Source: Marinifilum_A sediminis
GTDB taxonomy: Bacteria > Bacteroidota > Bacteroidia > Bacteroidales > Marinifilaceae
Length of the DNA stretch: 64,000 bases
Reading direction: 5' to 3'
Assembly: GCA_947496465.1 (NCBI GenBank)
Contig: CANMCX010000002.1
Location: forward strand, 496,001 to 560,000
This document shows positions 27,343 to 36,909 of this stretch, piece by piece. The notes beneath the pieces are model-generated. The model had not been told where the DNA came from, searched no databases, and saw nothing but the letters and a program-made list of their open reading frames with translations. Position 1 is the first letter of the stretch; each line of letters opens with the position of its first letter. Both the position numbers and the translations under genes were made by a program.

Positions 27343-30300
27343 TTAAAATCCAACATTAAGCGAAAATCCGTAAGTTCTGGTTGCTGGAACCGGAGAGAAA
27401 TCAAACGCTTGCGCAGCATATTCAGTACTGTAAGCACTTGCATCTGGTGCAGTTCCCGGAGTATCTTTATAGAAATAGAATAAGTTTCTACCTACCAATG
27501 AAACTCTTGCAGATTTAATTGGATTATGAGGAATTTTACTCAAAATTGATTTTGGAAGGTTATAACCAATAGCCAACTCCTTTAATTTCATATGAGAAGC
27601 ATCATAAATGAATTCTTCATCAACTTTTGATAATTGTCTCCAATATTCCTCAGCTGAAATAATCGTAGTATTTGAACCTCCGTCCATTGTAACACCATCT
27701 GCAAATAGAGCAATACGATTGTTAACATTAGTTCTATCTGCAGTACCAGCACTTACCGCACTTCTTTCCGATGAAGAAAGAATATCGCCACCTTGCTGAA
27801 CAGAAACTAAAGCTGACATATATAATCCTTTATAATCAACGCTCAGATTAATAGAGCCAGTCCAATCTGGCTGTAAATTACCAATTACATGATTATCTCC
27901 CTGCGCTGTAGTCATTAAACCATTCTCGTCAATAATAATATCACCATTTTCATTACGATCATATATACTACCAACAATTTGTCCTAGATCCTGCTTTAAA
28001 TACGAATAAACTCCCATACCATGATCAACTCTTGGCACTTCATCTCTAAGTTTTTCGAGTGTACCTTTATTCTTAGCAAAGTTGAAATTCAGTCCAACCG
28101 TTAAATCATTAGTTTTAACAGGTACAGTAGATACCATTACTTCAAAACCTTTGTTCAGAACTTCACCAATATTTGATAAAATTTCAGAATAACCAGTACT
28201 TTGAACAGCCTCTAAATATCCAATTTGATTCTTTGTTACCTCATTATAATAAGTAAAATCAATTCCTATTCTATTCTGGAACATTCTCAAATCAAAGCCA
28301 ATCTCATAAGAATCTGATTCCTCTGGCTTAAGACCTTGCTGAACTCCTTGTTCTGGCACATTTCCTGTAGATAGATTATAATTCCAATTACCGATAGTAA
28401 ATGCCTGACCGGCTGCCAAGTAAGGATCTGTTGCTTTTCCTAATCTTGCCCAAGAAGTTCTTACTTTTGCAAAAGAGATCCACTCTGGCATTTCAACCAT
28501 ATCAGAAACCAATGCACTTAAACTAATCGAAGGATAAAAATATCCATTATCCATATCAATAGTTTTCGAAGTTAAAGTAGAAGACCAATCTTTACGAGCT
28601 GTAAAATCAAGGAATAGTATGTTTTTGTATGCAACCTGACCAAATCCATAAATTGAACGAACTTCTTTCTTCGTTATTCTTTCTGCTGATTTAATGTTTG
28701 ATCCTGCTCCCAAAAAGAAATCATTCTCAGAAGTTAATCTACCAGATGTTGAGGACAACTCTTTAATTCTACTTTTCATACTATTAGCTCCTAAATTTAA
28801 GCCGATAGTAAAGTCTTCATTAATCTCCTTGTTATAACTTAATAAAAATTCATAATTCTCCTCTTTAAAATTCAATTGAGAAGGATTATAATTTGGTCTA
28901 CTAGCATCAACATTATCAGCATACAAATAGCCTTCCAATGCTTCAAAACTATAGTTATCCATACCATACTTAAACTTCGCTTTTAAATCAGAAGTTAATT
29001 TTATATTAGCAGCTACGTAACCAAAAGTTCTATTCTTCTCATCTTTATTGGTTGTTTGAGCCTGAAGAAAATATGGATTTCTATAATTCGCATTTGCTGT
29101 AGTATACAACTTCTCAACATGCTGTCCTCCAATAATATTATAACCAGGATCTAAATCTTTATTGCGGATATTCATAGGCATGCTATTGAAATAAGAAACG
29201 TAACTATAATTTCCTATTTCAGGTCGTTCATTACCTTTTGTATTAAAGAAAGAGATTTTAGTATCTACATTTAACCACTTGTTGATATCGTAATCAGCTC
29301 TTAAATCAAAGGTTAATTTTTCCACCTTATGATCTTCATAAATCCCATTCAAGATATCTTTCCCCAAAGAAACACGATAAGTTCCATCATCATTACCCCC
29401 TGTAAAAGCAACACTATGCTTTTGGTTTGTTCCGGTTCTTGTGAAATCTTTTAAACGATCTTTCTGAGCTTCATAAGCAATACTTTCACCAGTCCATGAT
29501 TCTAACATTTGACCATTCATCTCAGGTCCCCATGAAGCTGTTGCATTCTTATCGTATGCCCCATTATTTCCCTGACCATACCTATTCTGTAAATCAAGCA
29601 TATAAGCAGCCTCCGAAATTGTATAACTCCCCGAGTAAGAAATACCTAATCCTTGACCTCTTGTTCCTTTTTTAGTGGTAACCAATACAACACCATTACC
29701 TCCACGCTCACCATAAAGAGCAGCAGCATTAGGTCCTTTCAAAATCGAAACTGATTCGATATCCTCAGGATTCAAATCAAAAGCACCACCTGCGCGAGAT
29801 GTTCCACCCCAAACGCTACCATCGCGACTATTTCCATTACTAAACGGCACACCATCAACAACCCATAATGGCTCATCATTTCCAAGCAATGAACTAGATC
29901 CACGGATATCAATTCTAGATGTACCACCAACACCACCACCTGACTGGCTAATTTGTACCCCAGCAACTTTACCTTGTAAAGATGTAGCTAAATCTGAACT
30001 ACCCGTTTGAGTTAAAACTTCAGATTTTACATCTTGAACAGCATAACCGATAGCCTTCTTCTCTCTTTTAATACCTAAAGCAGTAACGATAACTTCGTCT
30101 ACCTGTAGAGCATCAGCTGCCATAACAACATTAATTACTGATTGCGAACCAACCGTAATTTCTTGTGTTGTCATACCAACAAAACTAAACACCAAGATTC
30201 CTGAATTGTCAACAGCGATTTCAAAATTTCCTTCAACATCTGTTACTGTCCCAACAGTAGTACCTTTTACAACAACAGATACACCAGGTAATGACATTCC

Positions 30301-30501
30301 TGATTCTTCAGTTACCGTACCCGTAACAGTTTTTTGAACAGCAATTGCTGAATTGTCATCGGACACTTTGTCAACGTTTGCATTTGCAGCTAATGGAAGA
30401 ACCATTACAGCAAACATTAACGCTAGACTTCCAATCTTTCTTCCAAAGCTTAATGGGTTGGCTAAGCTTGAATGAAGATTTCGTAAATAGCATTTCTTCA
30501 T
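27343..30501 (-). CDS. SusC/RagA-like TonB-dependent outer-membrane transporter
   Basis: 1052 residues. A long N-terminal signal (to about residue 42) is followed by a carboxypeptidase-regulatory-like beta-sandwich (VTGTVTEESGMSLPGVSVVVKG), then the TonB-box region VDEVIVTALGIKREKKAIGYAVQDV. The plug domain has the usual GKVAGVQISQSGG and DIRGSSSL stretches and the SusC signature GPNAAALYGERGGNGVVLVTTKKG. The rest is beta-barrel, ending in an aromatic (Phe). It would import glycan fragments into the periplasm using TonB energy. It is the first gene of the locus, with a promoter candidate and repeated ATTAAT elements upstream and the divergent regulator gene on the other side. Confidence 0.96.
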   Translation of the reverse strand: MKKCYLRNLHSSLANPLSFGRKIGSLALMFAVMVLPLAANANVDKVSDDNSAIAVQKTVTGTVTEESGMSLPGVSVVVKGTTVGTVTDVEGNFEIAVDNSGILVFSFVGMTTQEITVGSQSVINVVMAADALQVDEVIVTALGIKREKKAIGYAVQDVKSEVLTQTGSSDLATSLQGKVAGVQISQSGGGVGGTSRIDIRGSSSLLGNDEPLWVVDGVPFSNGNSRDGSVWGGTSRAGGAFDLNPEDIESVSILKGPNAAALYGERGGNGVVLVTTKKGTRGQGLGISYSGSYTISEAAYMLDLQNRYGQGNNGAYDKNATASWGPEMNGQMLESWTGESIAYEAQKDRLKDFTRTGTNQKHSVAFTGGNDDGTYRVSLGKDILNGIYEDHKVEKLTFDLRADYDINKWLNVDTKISFFNTKGNERPEIGNYSYVSYFNSMPMNIRNKDLDPGYNIIGGQHVEKLYTTANANYRNPYFLQAQTTNKDEKNRTFGYVAANIKLTSDLKAKFKYGMDNYSFEALEGYLYADNVDASRPNYNPSQLNFKEENYEFLLSYNKEINEDFTIGLNLGANSMKSRIKELSSTSGRLTSENDFFLGAGSNIKSAERITKKEVRSIYGFGQVAYKNILFLDFTARKDWSSTLTSKTIDMDNGYFYPSISLSALVSDMVEMPEWISFAKVRTSWARLGKATDPYLAAGQAFTIGNWNYNLSTGNVPEQGVQQGLKPEESDSYEIGFDLRMFQNRIGIDFTYYNEVTKNQIGYLEAVQSTGYSEILSNIGEVLNKGFEVMVSTVPVKTNDLTVGLNFNFAKNKGTLEKLRDEVPRVDHGMGVYSYLKQDLGQIVGSIYDRNENGDIIIDENGLMTTAQGDNHVIGNLQPDWTGSINLSVDYKGLYMSALVSVQQGGDILSSSERSAVSAGTADRTNVNNRIALFADGVTMDGGSNTTIISAEEYWRQLSKVDEEFIYDASHMKLKELAIGYNLPKSILSKIPHNPIKSARVSLVGRNLFYFYKDTPGTAPDASAYSTEYAAQAFDFSPVPATRTYGFSLNVGF

Positions 30502-30570
30502 AGTTAGTAATTATTAATTATACAATGAACAAAAAAATCATGTGAATTTTTTCTGAAACCAATATTAGCG

Positions 30571-30578
30571 CAAACGTA
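30571..30578 (-). promoter_or_regulatory. Candidate -7 element of the susC promoter
   Basis: On the minus strand it reads TACGTTTG, which fits the Bacteroidota TAnnTTTG element. It lies about 70 bases before the susC start. No good -33 TTTG stands 19-21 bases upstream. That space holds ATTAAT repeats, as expected for a promoter that needs an activator. Confidence 0.55.
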
Positions 30579-30587
30579 TTAATTCAC

Positions 30588-30630
30588 GATTAATATTGAA
30601 TTAATGCAACTGATTAAAGCATTAATCAAA
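30588..30630 (-). promoter_or_regulatory. Candidate activator site upstream of susC
   Basis: Begins GATTAATATT and ends CATTAATCAAA, with further ATTAAT and GATTAA units between. Both ends recur at the same 43-base span upstream of GH92 copy A (13317-13359). It sits immediately upstream of the -7 candidate. The rest of the 30631-30930 interval towards the regulator gene shows nothing else I can name. Confidence 0.5.
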
Positions 30631-30930
30631 CCCTACAAAACTGATAGCCCGTACGTTACGAGGAATTAATATTTTTTAACATTTCAAGTTAGAATCTTAC
30701 AAGAGCATACTTTTACCTATACACTTGGGAATATGAATGCATGCAAAGAAGTAAGAATTAAAAATAATTTTATAAATCATTTTTTACAGTAACTTGATTT
30801 TTCCGAAAAGCCAGTATTTATAGAGGTTTTATCACTATTTTTAGCTCATGAATTTTATAGTCTACAAAGAATTAGATATATTTGATTCTTACAACTTTTT
30901 TTATTTATTAACCTAGCCTCTTTAGAAGTA

Positions 30931-33456
30931 ATGCGATTAATTAATTGCTTAATAATCCTACTATTATTCATATCCGATCTTTACGCCGATCACGGTATTT
31001 ATTTCAAATCCAATGAAGTAAGCAAAGAAAGTAGAACTGGAATTGATTTAACTCACCAAAATAATATTTCTTACTCTTCTGAATTTACAATTCACTTTCA
31101 AATCTCATTTCGAGAAACAGAAACACACTATGGGGATATTTTATCACTTAAAGAATCAAAAAGCGACAATTTAATTCAGGTTAACTTTAGGTCACCTGAC
31201 CTTTTTGTGATACACAACAAACGCGAAACAAAATTCCATATTAACCTTGAAGAATTAAATATCCCAAACAACCGTTGGGTTGATTTTGAGCTACATATTG
31301 ATGCTATTAATCATCAAATTAATCTCAAATTCGGAAATAAAACTCTTCAATCATCAATACAATTTGAGCAAAACTCTGATTTTGCTCTTTCATTAGGAGT
31401 TATAAATAAATATGGGTTTTTCATTGATGAAGTTCCTTCAATTTCTATAAAAGATTTAGGCATAAGAATCGACGGATCTCCAAAACATCTTTGGCCCTTC
31501 AAAAAAACTTCAAAAAATATATTAAGAGATGTTTTATCGAGCAGAACAGCTAAGTTATATAATCCTGACTGGGTTGTTGATTATCACAATAAATGGGCAA
31601 AAGTAAACAGTTTCTCTTTTGACAGAGTTACTGCTTTCGCATATAACGAAAAAACAGAATCAATTGATTTTATACAATTTAACGGTAAAATTACCTCTTA
31701 CAACTTAGAAAGCAAAACACTTATTAATAAAACAGAAAATGTAGGTTTTCCTTCTCTTGAAAGTTCGCAACAAACCATTTATGACATTAACAATCAATTA
31801 ACCAGTTACAGTTTTAATAAGGATAAAATATCAAGATATTTCCCTGAAAAAAAACAATGGGCTAATAACATTGAGTGTAGTGAGGATGATGTTCCAAAAT
31901 TTTGGCATCACAACAAACTAATTCACCCAATTACCAACCAAATAACTACACTTTGTGGCTATGGGTACTACTCATACTACAATCTTATTCAATCTTTTGA
32001 TGAACAAAAGCAATCCTGGCAAGAACTTACATTTGCTGGTGACACCATTGAGCCAAGATATTTGGCATCGTTTGGTCTTGGCAATCAAGATTCTTCAATT
32101 GGTTATCTATTTGGAGGATTGGGTAATTCAATGGGAAAACAAATCTTAGGTAAAGAGTTTTATGCTGATCTTTATAAAATTGATTTTAAAAATAAAACCA
32201 TTGAAGAGTTATGGGATTACAAATGCGATGATCAATTTCAGCAATTACCTGTAAATTCTTTAAAAATTACCAAAAACGATAGTAGTTTCTACACCTTAAT
32301 GTATCCATCGAAAAAACGCAATACCTACTTAAAAGCCGTTAAAGGATATCTTAATGAACCCAAATTAGTATTTATTGGAGATAGCATACCTTATAACTTT
32401 TTTGATATTGAGTCATTTGCAGACCTATATTATTGGGAGAGCGAAAATAAACTTATCGCCTTAACATCCCATAAAGATAGCTTAGGAAAATACCAGGTTG
32501 ATTTGTATTCTATAAGTTATGAACCCGGAAATCAGGATGACTTTAATATTAATAAAATATCATTACCTCTACCTGTTAAATTATTCTATGTACTTTTAGC
32601 AGCTTGCGTTATTTCCGTACTACTTGTTGTTAGAAAGAGAATATTAAAAGCTAAACGAGTTGAGAGCGAAAAGAAATACTACAGTGCATCTGAATCAATT
32701 GATGATACGGAGATTTCTGACTACCAAGTTCCAAAATCAAAATCGATTCTACTATTTGGTGGTTTTCAAGTATTTGATGACAAGGAAAGAGATATTACAT
32801 ACCGCTTTAGTCCTACTCTTAAAGAATTATTCCTGTTAATTCTATTAAATACCATGAATGAAGGGAAAGGAATTTCATCTAAAAGAATTCAGGAATATTT
32901 ATGGCCAGATAAACCCGAGAACAAGGCAAAAAACAATCGAGGTGTAAATATTAAAAAACTAAGAGGTATTCTTGAAGATATATCAGATATGGAAGTTCTT
33001 TTTGATAACAATTATTGGAAGATCGAATATTCAGAGGATACTTTTTTTGATGTGGACTTTATCCAAAAAAACCTACAACAAATTAAAGAAACTGGAAATA
33101 AAGAAAACCTTGATAAAATTATTACAGTTTTAAGAAAAGGTACCATGCTTAGAGATATTTTTCCCGAATGGTTAGATTCATTTAAAGATAAAATTACCGG
33201 GTTAATTGTAAATTCACTAGAGGAGATTGTAAAAGATCCGGACAATAATAAAACGATAAATTTAGCTTTATCTAATGTTATTTTTGAATTTGATGAAATG
33301 AACGAAACAGCCTTAAAGCTTAAATGCTGCATTTTATCGGAGCAAGGCAAGCATAGCTTAGCTATTGAAACCTATGAGCATTATCGAAAGTTATATCAAA
33401 AATACTATAATGAGGAGTATCAATACTCTTTTAAAGATTTAGTATCAAAGGAATAG
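30931..33456 (+). CDS. Membrane-spanning regulator: LamG/Kelch-like sensor, TM helix, winged helix and BTAD-like domain
   Basis: 841 residues, divergent from susC. A signal peptide (1-19) leads to a LamG-like beta-sandwich (about 45-190, with WVDFELHIDAINHQINLKFGN). Then comes a Kelch-like propeller (about 215-535), with repeats such as YLFGGLGNSMG and PRYLASFGLGN. One membrane helix follows (about 547-568), then a linker. A cytoplasmic winged helix of the OmpR/SARP kind runs from about 605 to 696 (LLFGGFQVFD, LKELFLLILL, RIQEYLWPDKPENKAKNNRGVNIKKLRGIL). The end (about 700-841) is helical and BTAD-like (DEMNETALKLKCCILSEQG, HSLAIETYEHYRKLYQKYY). I infer a one-protein glycan sensor that regulates the adjacent locus from the membrane. 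No kinase or receiver domain is present. Confidence 0.8.
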   Translation: MRLINCLIILLLFISDLYADHGIYFKSNEVSKESRTGIDLTHQNNISYSSEFTIHFQISFRETETHYGDILSLKESKSDNLIQVNFRSPDLFVIHNKRETKFHINLEELNIPNNRWVDFELHIDAINHQINLKFGNKTLQSSIQFEQNSDFALSLGVINKYGFFIDEVPSISIKDLGIRIDGSPKHLWPFKKTSKNILRDVLSSRTAKLYNPDWVVDYHNKWAKVNSFSFDRVTAFAYNEKTESIDFIQFNGKITSYNLESKTLINKTENVGFPSLESSQQTIYDINNQLTSYSFNKDKISRYFPEKKQWANNIECSEDDVPKFWHHNKLIHPITNQITTLCGYGYYSYYNLIQSFDEQKQSWQELTFAGDTIEPRYLASFGLGNQDSSIGYLFGGLGNSMGKQILGKEFYADLYKIDFKNKTIEELWDYKCDDQFQQLPVNSLKITKNDSSFYTLMYPSKKRNTYLKAVKGYLNEPKLVFIGDSIPYNFFDIESFADLYYWESENKLIALTSHKDSLGKYQVDLYSISYEPGNQDDFNINKISLPLPVKLFYVLLAACVISVLLVVRKRILKAKRVESEKKYYSASESIDDTEISDYQVPKSKSILLFGGFQVFDDKERDITYRFSPTLKELFLLILLNTMNEGKGISSKRIQEYLWPDKPENKAKNNRGVNIKKLRGILEDISDMEVLFDNNYWKIEYSEDTFFDVDFIQKNLQQIKETGNKENLDKIITVLRKGTMLRDIFPEWLDSFKDKITGLIVNSLEEIVKDPDNNKTINLALSNVIFEFDEMNETALKLKCCILSEQGKHSLAIETYEHYRKLYQKYYNEEYQYSFKDLVSKE

Positions 33457-33471
33457 AATCTAAATAATACC

Positions 33472-33510
33472 AAAAAAAAAGCTCTGAGTATAATACTCAG
33501 AGCTTTTTTT
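33472..33510 (+). terminator. Rho-independent terminator of the regulator gene
   Basis: Near-perfect stem GCTCTGAG/CTCAGAGC with A run before and T run after, 15 bases past the stop. Confidence 0.92.
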
Positions 33511-33548
33511 GACTAATCTAAACTAATTTAAATCGAACTTAAAGTTGA

Positions 33549-33590
33549 TTTTAAAAACCGGAAAGGGCGCTTTCGCACCCCAATCCGGAT
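33549..33590 (-). terminator. Terminator of the LacI-MFS-ROK unit
   Basis: On the minus strand, outer CCGG arms enclose a GGGTGC/GCGCCC-type inner stem, followed by GGTTTTTAAAATC. It lies 11 bases beyond the ROK kinase stop. Confidence 0.75.
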
Positions 33591-33600
33591 CACACTACTA

Positions 33601-34698
33601 CTACAAATTCTTTAATGCATACGCATAAGCACCAATTCCAATAGCTTTACTAGCTCCTAACTTGCTAGAACATACAGCCAACCTAGGATTTGGATCATAT
33701 TTTATGGTTTTATCTGTACCAGGAATCGAAATTTCCTTTGATCGATCTGCAGCGAAATCTGCAAACTCATCTTCCTTATCAATATTATAAACTTTCTGCA
33801 CCAATCTTGGAAGCGATTCTCCCGTCGATGTATAACACTTTCCATTCATTTCTTTAAGCGCTGCTGGCATATATAATGCATGAGCACCCGTCAATCCACC
33901 GCCAATAACGGCGACTCCATCAGTAATGGTTAAAAGGTTTGCTAAGCTATCGCCTAAACATTTACCAAAAATTTTAAATGATTCCAATGCTGCCACTTGA
34001 TCTTTATTCTGATCATCCATTGCTACATCATAAACATCTTTTGGCATTAAATCTGTAGAATAATTACCTGAGGCTCTCTCTAAAAACTCTCTTTGGATGG
34101 CTCTTGTACTTATTCCTTCTTCAGCAAATCTTTCAGGGAACAAACGTGAACTTGTCAACCAAACTTCCGTTGCGATAGAATTATCACCAATAAATAATTC
34201 GTCATCATGCACTAACCCACCACCAAAACCGGTTCCTAATGTTACACCTACTAAATTGCGATATCTTTTAGGACTATTTTGAGCTTCAAGTCTTTTGTTA
34301 ATTTCTGGTAAAACTCCTCCTAAAGCTTCGCCATAAGCGAACAAATCACCATCGTTATTAATAAATACCGGCATGTTAAAATGTGCCTGAAGCATTGGGC
34401 CTAACGCTACCCCGCCTCTAAATGCAGGTAAATTTGGTAAATCGCCAATAATTCCATTTTTATAATCTGCTGGTCCTGGGAAAGCGAAACTGATAGCTAC
34501 AGGTTTCTCTTTCAAAATATCCAAAACCTCCTGAAATCCATCAGTAATTGTCTTCAAACACAAATCCAATTGATCTGCATTCGAAGGTTTTCTAATCGGT
34601 TCTATAACCTCTTCCCCACTTTTCATTGCTGAAAAAACAAAATTTGTTCCTCCTGCATCAAGAGTCAATACAACTCTTTCGTCGTTCCAAATATTCAT
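33601..34698 (-). CDS. ROK family sugar kinase
   Basis: 365 residues from the ATG at 34698 (MNIWNDERVVLTLDAGGTNF). An upstream frame extension to 34746 would overlap the transporter gene and add unconserved residues. The phosphate-1 motif LDAGGTNFVFSAM, the catalytic-Asp segment INNDGDLFAYGEALGG and the adenosine motif GVAVIGGGLTGAH identify the ROK fold. TLGTGFGGGLV is also present, but the usual ROK zinc motif CxCGxxGC is not seen. It probably phosphorylates glucose, mannose or a related hexose in the cytoplasm. It follows the MFS gene by 7 bases and the LacI gene beyond it, so one transcript is likely. Confidence 0.87.
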   Translation of the reverse strand: MNIWNDERVVLTLDAGGTNFVFSAMKSGEEVIEPIRKPSNADQLDLCLKTITDGFQEVLDILKEKPVAISFAFPGPADYKNGIIGDLPNLPAFRGGVALGPMLQAHFNMPVFINNDGDLFAYGEALGGVLPEINKRLEAQNSPKRYRNLVGVTLGTGFGGGLVHDDELFIGDNSIATEVWLTSSRLFPERFAEEGISTRAIQREFLERASGNYSTDLMPKDVYDVAMDDQNKDQVAALESFKIFGKCLGDSLANLLTITDGVAVIGGGLTGAHALYMPAALKEMNGKCYTSTGESLPRLVQKVYNIDKEDEFADFAADRSKEISIPGTDKTIKYDPNPRLAVCSSKLGASKAIGIGAYAYALKNL

Positions 34699-34705
34699 GA
34701 TTCTG

Positions 34706-35860
34706 CTACTTTCTTTTATAAAATGACAATGCGAAAATGTATCCAATACACACTAAGGTGACAACAAAACCAGCCATTAACGAGAAAATATCTGCTACAG
34801 CACCAAAAATAACCGGTACGAATGCACCACCAATAATAGCAGTGACCATTAAACCAGAAATTTCATTACTTCTTTCTGGCATAGCATCAATTGTTATAGA
34901 AAATACTAATGGGAAAATATTCGCAAAACCAAGACCTATAATAAAAATAGCTACAAAACCTAAGACTGAGCTTGCTGCAAAATACAATCCTGCAATTCCA
35001 ACCAAAGCTAATAAAGTAGTTATTTTCAAGAACTTAGAGGGGGTCATCCAATTTAAAATAATACCTCCTAAAAATCTTCCTGTCATTAAAGCCAAAAAGA
35101 AAAATAATGTTCCCCAAAGACCTAATTCTTTAATATCGAAATTAAATTTATGCTCCAAATAATTAGGTAATTTCGCACTCATACTCACTTCTGCTCCAAC
35201 ATATAGGAAGATAGCTAATACCATAAAGAAAACATATGGATTTTTCAATAAAGCCAAAACGGAACCAAAAGATGCAGGCGAAGCTGAATCATCCTTCTTT
35301 TCATCAACCTTCACTATATATAAATAAATTGCTGCGATTAGCAAAATTGCCGAATAAATTGGGAATAAAATTTTCCAATCTAGTCCCCAATATTTAGCTG
35401 CTAACAATGGAATCAACGCACCAGATAAAGAACCAATTGCTTTAAAAAACTGTCCAAATGATAAATTTCTTGAGTATTTCCCTTCAGGAGATACATCACG
35501 CATAATAGGGTTTCCGGCAACTTGTAATAAAGTTGCACCTGTACCTAACAATAATAAGGATGCTAATAATAATCCGAACGATGAGAAATTACCAATAATT
35601 GGTAAAACTAAACCTGCCAAAGCTGCTAACATACCTAAAAGTAAAACAAACTTTTTCCCTTTTCTATCCTGGTACAATCCCATTGGTACTGATAACAAAC
35701 CAAACATGATAAATCCCATGAATGTAACCAAACCTGCCATTAGATTACTTAGTTCATATTCACTTTGTAACTGACTTGTTAATGGTCCTACTACATCACC
35801 AAATCCCATACATAAAAACGCCAGAAATATTGGCCCGGATTTCAAATAATTATTTTTCAT
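34706..35860 (-). CDS. Sugar MFS transporter (FucP/GluP-like)
   Basis: 384 residues from the ATG at 35860. A TTG six bases upstream is a poorer start. Twelve membrane helices. GFIMFGLLSVPMGLYQDRKGKKFVLLLG is the MFS helix 2-3 loop in the form seen in fucose/glucose-galactose carriers, and LLLGTGATLLQVAGNPIMRDVSPEGKYSRNLSFGQFFKAIGSL is their helix 4-5 signature. The gene lies between LacI (14-base gap) and ROK kinase (7-base gap). Together they make a uptake-and-phosphorylation unit for a monosaccharide, likely one released by the neighbouring glycan locus. Confidence 0.87.
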   Translation of the reverse strand: MKNNYLKSGPIFLAFLCMGFGDVVGPLTSQLQSEYELSNLMAGLVTFMGFIMFGLLSVPMGLYQDRKGKKFVLLLGMLAALAGLVLPIIGNFSSFGLLLASLLLLGTGATLLQVAGNPIMRDVSPEGKYSRNLSFGQFFKAIGSLSGALIPLLAAKYWGLDWKILFPIYSAILLIAAIYLYIVKVDEKKDDSASPASFGSVLALLKNPYVFFMVLAIFLYVGAEVSMSAKLPNYLEHKFNFDIKELGLWGTLFFFLALMTGRFLGGIILNWMTPSKFLKITTLLALVGIAGLYFAASSVLGFVAIFIIGLGFANIFPLVFSITIDAMPERSNEISGLMVTAIIGGAFVPVIFGAVADIFSLMAGFVVTLVCIGYIFALSFYKRK

Positions 35861-35874
35861 TGTCAATTGTTAAT

Positions 35875-36870
35875 TTAACGTTCTATTAATTTAGGTTTCA
35901 ATTCTATTCTTTTAATTGTTCTATCACTCGATTGCATAAATTCTATCAGAATATTTACCGAATGTTGAGCAATTTTATCGATTGGTTGAGCCACTGAGGT
36001 TACAACAGGTAAGGAATAATCAAACAGATCAAGATTATCAAAACTGACAAACTTCATTCTATTTAGTTTTTCTTTATAATGTACGTTCATCAACCAAATT
36101 GCATGAGCTGTAATCTGGTTATTGGTAAATGCGATAGCATCAACATTTTCTTTAATAAGATATTCCAATTGCTTTTGAGAACTTTCTTTTAGGTTGTTAG
36201 TATCAACAATTCTAATTAGATTTTCATCTAATTCAATAGCATTATCCTCAAGTGCTTTTCTGTATCCATCAATTCTTAATTTTAAAGAGTAAACATCCGG
36301 TGTGATAGATAATAAACCAATTTTCTTTGCCTCTTTATCTATTACCTTCTGCACAGCAGATTGCATAGATTTTTTATTCTCAACCAATATATAGTTTCCA
36401 CAAAAATCGAGATGTTCCCTATCAAAAAACACCATTGGAAACCGCTGTGCTTCTAATGTTTTTAACATTCCTAAATTCTCAAATGAAGATGCAAGAATTA
36501 AACCATCCACTTGGCGATTTACAAACATATTTAAGAGTGAATCTTCTTTTTCTTGCTTCTCGTCCGTACTTCCAATTATTAAATGATATCCCTTCTCTGC
36601 AAGTAAATCTTCTATTAAACGACCTATTTTTGCATAAAATGGATTGGAAATATCTGGAACTAAATAGCCAATTGTATTGGTTTTTCCTTTTTTTAAACTC
36701 TTGGCAATTTGATTCGGTTGGTAGTTAACCTCACGAACATAGTCCAGAATTTTCTCTTGAGTTTTTTTACTAATATTCTTCTCATCCCCCTTATTGTTAA
36801 GGACAAATGATACTGTAGTTTTAGAAAAACCCAGTTCCTGTGCGATATCTTTTATTGATTTCTTTTTCAA
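35875..36870 (-). CDS. LacI family transcriptional regulator
   Basis: 331 residues. The N-terminal helix-turn-helix KSIKDIAQELGFSKTTVSFVLNNKGDEKNIS and hinge NYQPNQIAKSLKKGKTNTIGYLVPDISNPFY are canonical. The periplasmic-binding-like effector domain fills the rest (VDGLILASSFEN, FPMVFFDREH, VDAIAFTNNQITAHAIW, PVVTSVAQPIDKIAQHSVNIL). It is the first gene of the LacI-MFS-ROK unit. Two palindromes at 36885-36909 just upstream of its start are likely autoregulatory operators. Confidence 0.95.
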   Translation of the reverse strand: MKKKSIKDIAQELGFSKTTVSFVLNNKGDEKNISKKTQEKILDYVREVNYQPNQIAKSLKKGKTNTIGYLVPDISNPFYAKIGRLIEDLLAEKGYHLIIGSTDEKQEKEDSLLNMFVNRQVDGLILASSFENLGMLKTLEAQRFPMVFFDREHLDFCGNYILVENKKSMQSAVQKVIDKEAKKIGLLSITPDVYSLKLRIDGYRKALEDNAIELDENLIRIVDTNNLKESSQKQLEYLIKENVDAIAFTNNQITAHAIWLMNVHYKEKLNRMKFVSFDNLDLFDYSLPVVTSVAQPIDKIAQHSVNILIEFMQSSDRTIKRIELKPKLIER

Positions 36871-36884
36871 TGCTTTCCTTTTAC

Positions 36885-36909
36885 TAAATCGGTTTACTAA
36901 ATCGATTTA
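36885..36909. promoter_or_regulatory. Tandem LacI-type operator
   Basis: Two half-overlapping-free copies at a 13-base step: TAAATCGGTTTA (36885-36896) and the perfect palindrome TAAATCGATTTA (36898-36909), 15 bases upstream of the LacI start. The central CG within a symmetric AT-rich site is the LacI-family hallmark. Confidence 0.75.

Noticed and set aside
33012..33350. 112-codon minus-strand frame
   Set aside because: It overlaps the DNA-binding and BTAD-like part of the regulator and shows no family features.
34737..35162. 141-codon open frame on the plus strand
   Set aside because: It is antisense to the MFS carrier gene, whose helices and signature motifs are clear on the minus strand.
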